From assembly GCF_018138715.1 (NCBI RefSeq), contig NZ_JAGSHX010000006.1, positions 9,734,001-9,798,000 of the forward strand: DNA of 64,000 bases. The letters run 5' to 3'. The DNA comes from Streptomyces asiaticus. GTDB lineage: Bacteria > Actinomycetota > Actinomycetes > Streptomycetales > Streptomycetaceae. The notes under the pieces are model-generated. The model ran no database searches. It was not told the DNA's origin and saw only the letters and a list, made by a program, of their open reading frames with translations. The position numbers and the translations under genes are program-made. Within the stretch, counting starts at the first letter, position 1. Each line of letters starts with the position of its first letter. Positions 60,552-64,000 of the stretch are shown in pieces.

Positions 60552-62003
60552 TCAGGCCCTGCCCGTGCCGTATTCACCGGTGCGCGCGATCTCGCGCAGC
60601 ACGTCCCGCAGATGTCCGAAGAACCGCGGCACATTGACCCGGGCGGCCTCGGTGTCCGGATACCTCGTCTTCAGATAGGTGCGACCCCACAGCCGGTTCA
60701 CCCAGACAGGTACCTCCCTGCTGTCCCCGGGCCCCACCAGCGCGTTGCAGTTGGCCGCTGCCCAGTCCTTCGACCCGGGCGCGTGCCGCACATCGATGTA
60801 CGAGGTCATGGGCGGCACGGCCGCGGCGTCCGACTGCACGGTGGCGGACAGCCCCGGCATCAGTTCCGCCACCCGCAGAGGCGACACCCTCGCCAGTTCC
60901 CGCGCTCCTTCGAAGGCCCGCTGCGCATCGCCCACGACCTGGCTGAACGGGCGCCCGCCGACCGGAAATTCGACCGGCGCCAGATTGATGAACCAGCCCT
61001 GGGTGTACTGCCAGCGTGCTTCGTCCCGGGTATGGACGACGGTCAGCCCCCGGTAGGACTCATGGCCACCGAGTTCGTACCCGCTGAGGGCCAGGGCCGC
61101 CAGCAGCCCGGCCGAGAAACCGGCCCCCTGCGCCTTGCACGCCTTGGAGAACGCCTCGGCCTCCGCCGTATCCAGCAGATCCATCTCGATCGGGATGCTG
61201 GGGTACGTCTTCCCCGGCTCCACTCCGATGTCCAGCGGGAACGTGGGCGGCGGCCCGGCCAGGTAGAACTCCAGCCAGCGGCGTACCTCGGGCGAGTCCA
61301 CGGTGATCGCCGCGGACCGTTCGCGGTCGAGGGCGCAGTAGTCGACATAGCTGCCGACGGCGGGCAACTCCGCCTCGACTCCGCTCAGTTCGGCCTCGTA
61401 CAGCGTGCGCAGTTCGTCGAATACCAGCACGACCGAGAACCCGTCGGAGTGGGTGTGGTCGACGGCGAAGAACACCGTGGACGCGGTCCCGTCGTCCCGT
61501 ACGACGGCGCCGGCGACGAACGGCGGCCAGCGCAGCGGGTCTGTGCCGTTGTCGAACAGCTTCACCAGGTGGTCGCGGACGGCGGACCCCGAGCCGTACG
61601 AGCCGAGGGAGACCGGCTCCAACAGGGGCGACAATGTTTCCGTCTCCGGGTTGAGCGCATGGCGCCGCAGGCGTGGAAGGGTATCCGCCCCCGTTGCGAC
61701 CGTTTCCACGTCGAACCAGGTCAGCAGCGTGGGATGGCGACGTACCCACTTCTCCAGCGCCGTCGCCATCGCCCCGGTGTCGAGTCTGCCGGGCACGTCG
61801 AACACGATGCCCAGCCACCCCGAGTGCCGTTTGCCCGCGATCTGGTTGGCCAGCCGCCGCCAGATGTGGTTCTCCTGTACATAGGACGGCGGGGCCGGGT
61901 GCTCGGGCGCCTTGGCGGTGACCTCCAGTACCGCAGCGGGTACCCGGAATTCGACCAGTTCACCGGGTTCCGGAGCGTATTCGAGAATCGGTGTCATCAG
62001 CAT
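60552..62003 (-). CDS. Stand-alone condensation-domain enzyme (second gene of the triplet)
   Basis: A 483-residue paralogue of its two neighbours. The start region is PPSYVQENHIWRRLANQ and the active-site motif is AVDHTHSDGFS (DHxxxDG). GSYVDYCALDRERS, TQGWFINLAPVEFPVGG and TSYIDVRHAPGS are shared with the others. ATG 62003 has AAAGGAA 8 bases upstream and overlaps the first gene by 7 bp. Domain-level similarity to PapA/NRPS condensation enzymes suggests ester or amide bond formation. Confidence 0.8.
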   Translation of the reverse strand: MLMTPILEYAPEPGELVEFRVPAAVLEVTAKAPEHPAPPSYVQENHIWRRLANQIAGKRHSGWLGIVFDVPGRLDTGAMATALEKWVRRHPTLLTWFDVETVATGADTLPRLRRHALNPETETLSPLLEPVSLGSYGSGSAVRDHLVKLFDNGTDPLRWPPFVAGAVVRDDGTASTVFFAVDHTHSDGFSVVLVFDELRTLYEAELSGVEAELPAVGSYVDYCALDRERSAAITVDSPEVRRWLEFYLAGPPPTFPLDIGVEPGKTYPSIPIEMDLLDTAEAEAFSKACKAQGAGFSAGLLAALALSGYELGGHESYRGLTVVHTRDEARWQYTQGWFINLAPVEFPVGGRPFSQVVGDAQRAFEGARELARVSPLRVAELMPGLSATVQSDAAAVPPMTSYIDVRHAPGSKDWAAANCNALVGPGDSREVPVWVNRLWGRTYLKTRYPDTEAARVNVPRFFGHLRDVLREIARTGEYGTGRA

Positions 62004-63487
62004 GTTGTGGATTCCTTTCCTCGGCAGTCTTCACTGCCTTCATTGGCAATCTGTTCCATGAGCCATCCGGTCTGTTCGATATGGCGTGGAACGGCGGTTC
62101 TGATGCCCTCCGTATCCGGGTATCGGAAACTCAGGTAGACGCCGCGGCGTGAGCGCATGATCCAGAGGAACACTTCGTGGGGATGTATCCGGCGGCTGCG
62201 CAGCGCGAACGCCCGCCATTCGCCCCACTGTTCCGCGCCCGGAGTTCTGCGTATATCCATGTACGAGACCATGAACCGTGGTTCGAGTGGCATCCCGAGT
62301 AATTCGGTGATGCGGGGAAGCGGCACAGTCGCCAGGGGTTTCGCGCGTTTCAACGCTAGGCCGGCTTCCGCCATCACTTCACGGAAGGCGTCGGTGCCGC
62401 GCACCGCGAATCCGACCGGCGCCAGTCCGACGTACCAGCCGACCGACTGGGCCCACTGCGGATCGGTCCGGGTGTGGAACGGTGCGATCGCACGGAACCG
62501 CTGCTGCCCCGTGTTCCCGTGCGCCACGATCGCCAGGCACGCGAGCGCCCCGGAGAAGAAGTTCCCGCCCTTCCTGACGCAGGCGTCCTGGAAGGCCTGC
62601 GCCCCCTGCGCGTCGAGGAGCCACTCGCAGCCGCCGGCCTGTGCCTGGGCCCCGGCGTGTCCGTGGCCCAGGCCCTGACCGGTGACGTCGCCGACGGCCC
62701 CGGTGCCGCTCGCCGGTGTGCCCGGCGGAGCTGGGAAGCCCGGCAACTCCCCGCCGTTCGTCGCGACGAAGTCGCGCCACCCGGCGACCGCCTCATGCTC
62801 GCTGTGCACCAGCGCCGCGCCCGCCCGCTCGCTCCCGGCGAAGTCGAGAAAGCTCCCCACCTCGGCCAGTTCCGCAGGCCTGCCCCGCAACGCTGCCGCG
62901 TACAGCTCACGGATCTCGTGTGCGATGAGAAAGATGGAGTAGCCGTCCACGTTGGAGTGGTCGAAGCCCACATAGAGCGTGGTGGATTCGGTGTCGGTAT
63001 GTCCGACGGTGGCGAAGACGAACGACGGCCAGGTGAGCGGATCCGTCTCCTGGTCGAACAATGCCTCGATACGGTGCGAGAGTTCGTCGCCGCTCGGAAA
63101 GTCACCGACGACGGTACGCAGCATGGCAACCGTCCCCGCCCGCAGCGTCGCCCGGCTCACCCGACCGCCCCTGGGCCCGGCACCAGGCCCGCCGTGGGGG
63201 AGCAGTCGGCTGCGCAGCGATTCGTGCCGGTCGATCCAGCCGAGCAGTGCCCGCTCCAGCGCCCCGGCGTTCAGTTCCCCGGGCAGTTCGAAGACGGTCG
63301 CCAGCCAGGAGGGTGGGCGCGGGCCGGGGTCGGTGATGCATGCTTCCCTGATGTGCGCCTCCTGGAGGTACGACGCCGGTCGTGGATCCGGTATCCAGGG
63401 GGTCGAGTGCGGTCCTGCGGGCGCAGGTCGCCAGACGGTGAGCAGTCCTGGCAGGACATCAAGGTCGTGCATATCGATGAATTTCAC
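61997..63487 (-). CDS. Stand-alone condensation-domain enzyme (first gene of the triplet)
   Basis: A 496-residue member of the same family. PASYLQEAHIREACI opens the C-like fold, GFDHSNVDGYS is the active-site motif (DHxxxDG), and VGWYVGLAPVGFAVRG and VSYMDIRRTPGAEQW correspond to the later conserved blocks of the paralogues. The loop at about residues 255-275 is enriched in Gly/Ala/His (GQGLGHGHAGAQAQAGG), perhaps disordered. GTG 63487 is used; ATG 63472 is an alternative. It is the promoter-proximal gene of the triplet. Confidence 0.8.
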   Translation of the reverse strand: MKFIDMHDLDVLPGLLTVWRPAPAGPHSTPWIPDPRPASYLQEAHIREACITDPGPRPPSWLATVFELPGELNAGALERALLGWIDRHESLRSRLLPHGGPGAGPRGGRVSRATLRAGTVAMLRTVVGDFPSGDELSHRIEALFDQETDPLTWPSFVFATVGHTDTESTTLYVGFDHSNVDGYSIFLIAHEIRELYAAALRGRPAELAEVGSFLDFAGSERAGAALVHSEHEAVAGWRDFVATNGGELPGFPAPPGTPASGTGAVGDVTGQGLGHGHAGAQAQAGGCEWLLDAQGAQAFQDACVRKGGNFFSGALACLAIVAHGNTGQQRFRAIAPFHTRTDPQWAQSVGWYVGLAPVGFAVRGTDAFREVMAEAGLALKRAKPLATVPLPRITELLGMPLEPRFMVSYMDIRRTPGAEQWGEWRAFALRSRRIHPHEVFLWIMRSRRGVYLSFRYPDTEGIRTAVPRHIEQTGWLMEQIANEGSEDCRGKESTTC

Positions 63488-64000
63488 GTGTCTGCCTGTC
63501 GCTCGTAAACGATGTGGGGTGGCGTGAGCGTAAAGAGCAGTCGATTGTCCGGGCGGGCGTCATTGTGTGACTTCCGCTGTTAACATGGCGGCAATGTTTC
63601 GCTGAGCCTGAATGCGTTCAACAGCCGGGACGGGATGTTACTCAGCAGTCAGTGTAATTTGCAAGGGGGTTTCACCGGCCCGTAAGGGGTTTCGCACTCG
63701 GGAATTCCGCTGGCTGATGCGAATGGGGAGCGATTTTTGGTCATGACTTCCGGGATACCGGAGGCGTTCGTCGGCCGATGGGTCGCGGGGCGGCTCGAAT
63801 GTGGGTCGACTGCTTGGACGCCTTCATGCCGGCGAACATGGGTGGGTGTTCAGTCGCGAATGTCGGGACCCACGGAATGATGTCCGGCGTCGGGGACCTG
63901 CGGCGTCCCTGTGAACGGCCTGCGGAGCCCGGCGGGCTCACCCGGACCGATGAGCCCGCGGGTTCAGGAACCTCCGCGCCGCCTTGAGCCGCAGCGGATG
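63488..64000. other. 513-bp region without a recognised gene at the right edge
   Basis: The part 63488-63740 is less GC-rich than its surroundings and should contain the promoter of the condensation triplet; a TGTTAACA palindrome is near 63585. From 63741 on, short frames exist on both strands (a minus-strand frame of 66 codons at 63741-63941 is the longest) but none has protein-like features that I can defend. Confidence 0.5.

Noticed and set aside
63741..63941. Small minus-strand gene at the right edge
   Set aside because: No ribosome site, no protein-like pattern, and Arg/Pro/Ser-rich composition.

Overview
The window is very GC-rich with strongly G/C-biased third codon positions, frequent GTG/TTG starts, start/stop overlaps of the ATGA type and a high density of regulators and catabolic operons. 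This is typical of an actinomycete, most likely a Streptomyces chromosome arm. No rRNA, tRNA or CRISPR array was seen.

Layout. 1-7013: a peptide-type ABC uptake operon (partial ATPase, two permeases, lipoprotein binding protein) headed by a tartrate/isopropylmalate-type dehydrogenase, divergent from an amidase and a FadR-type GntR regulator; a matching operator lies upstream of the dehydrogenase and a second copy at 7158. 7230-11192: an Lrp regulator with a free-standing ACT protein, an orphan FetB-like permease, and an XRE regulator divergent from a hydrolase across six 19-bp repeats. 11211-17683: the most interesting block. An AraC regulator and a 67-residue peptide with 10 cysteines are followed by a MauE-like membrane protein, a CGPC thioredoxin, an ABC exporter, an S26 signal peptidase fused to a cupin, and an APH-fold protein. 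I read this as a dedicated system that exports, cleaves and oxidatively folds a disulfide-rich peptide.

17942-28064: LysR/SDR pair, a hydrolase with Asn in place of the nucleophile Ser, a secreted GH78-like rhamnosidase with a TetR regulator carrying a zinc ribbon, a CPBP protease, a GH-like secreted protein and a two-component system. 28187-36094: a catabolic regulon built on a two-component flavin monooxygenase (LLM oxygenase plus flavin reductase), an acyl-CoA ligase, an atypical HMG-CoA lyase homologue, a thioesterase, an Ldh2-type and a TcuA-like oxidoreductase. Its two promoters each carry the same triple AGCATGCT operator, next to a MarR gene. 36270-43097: SnoaL-like and HxlR genes, then a second CoA-type catabolic operon (SDR, amidohydrolase, acyl-CoA ligase, MaoC) with MarR and PaaX regulators.

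43261-53911: secreted hydrolase and MFS exporter, VOC/AraC pair, MmyB-type regulator, alcohol dehydrogenase/cupin, an enolase-superfamily remnant, and an MFS/aspartase-like pair with an IclR regulator. 53912-59131: a scarred island with an MFS remnant, two integrase-like fragments and an intact aldo/keto reductase-TetR-hydrolase cassette ending in a truncated CMD gene. 59151-63487: three tandem stand-alone condensation-domain enzymes, all with a DHxxxDG active-site motif.
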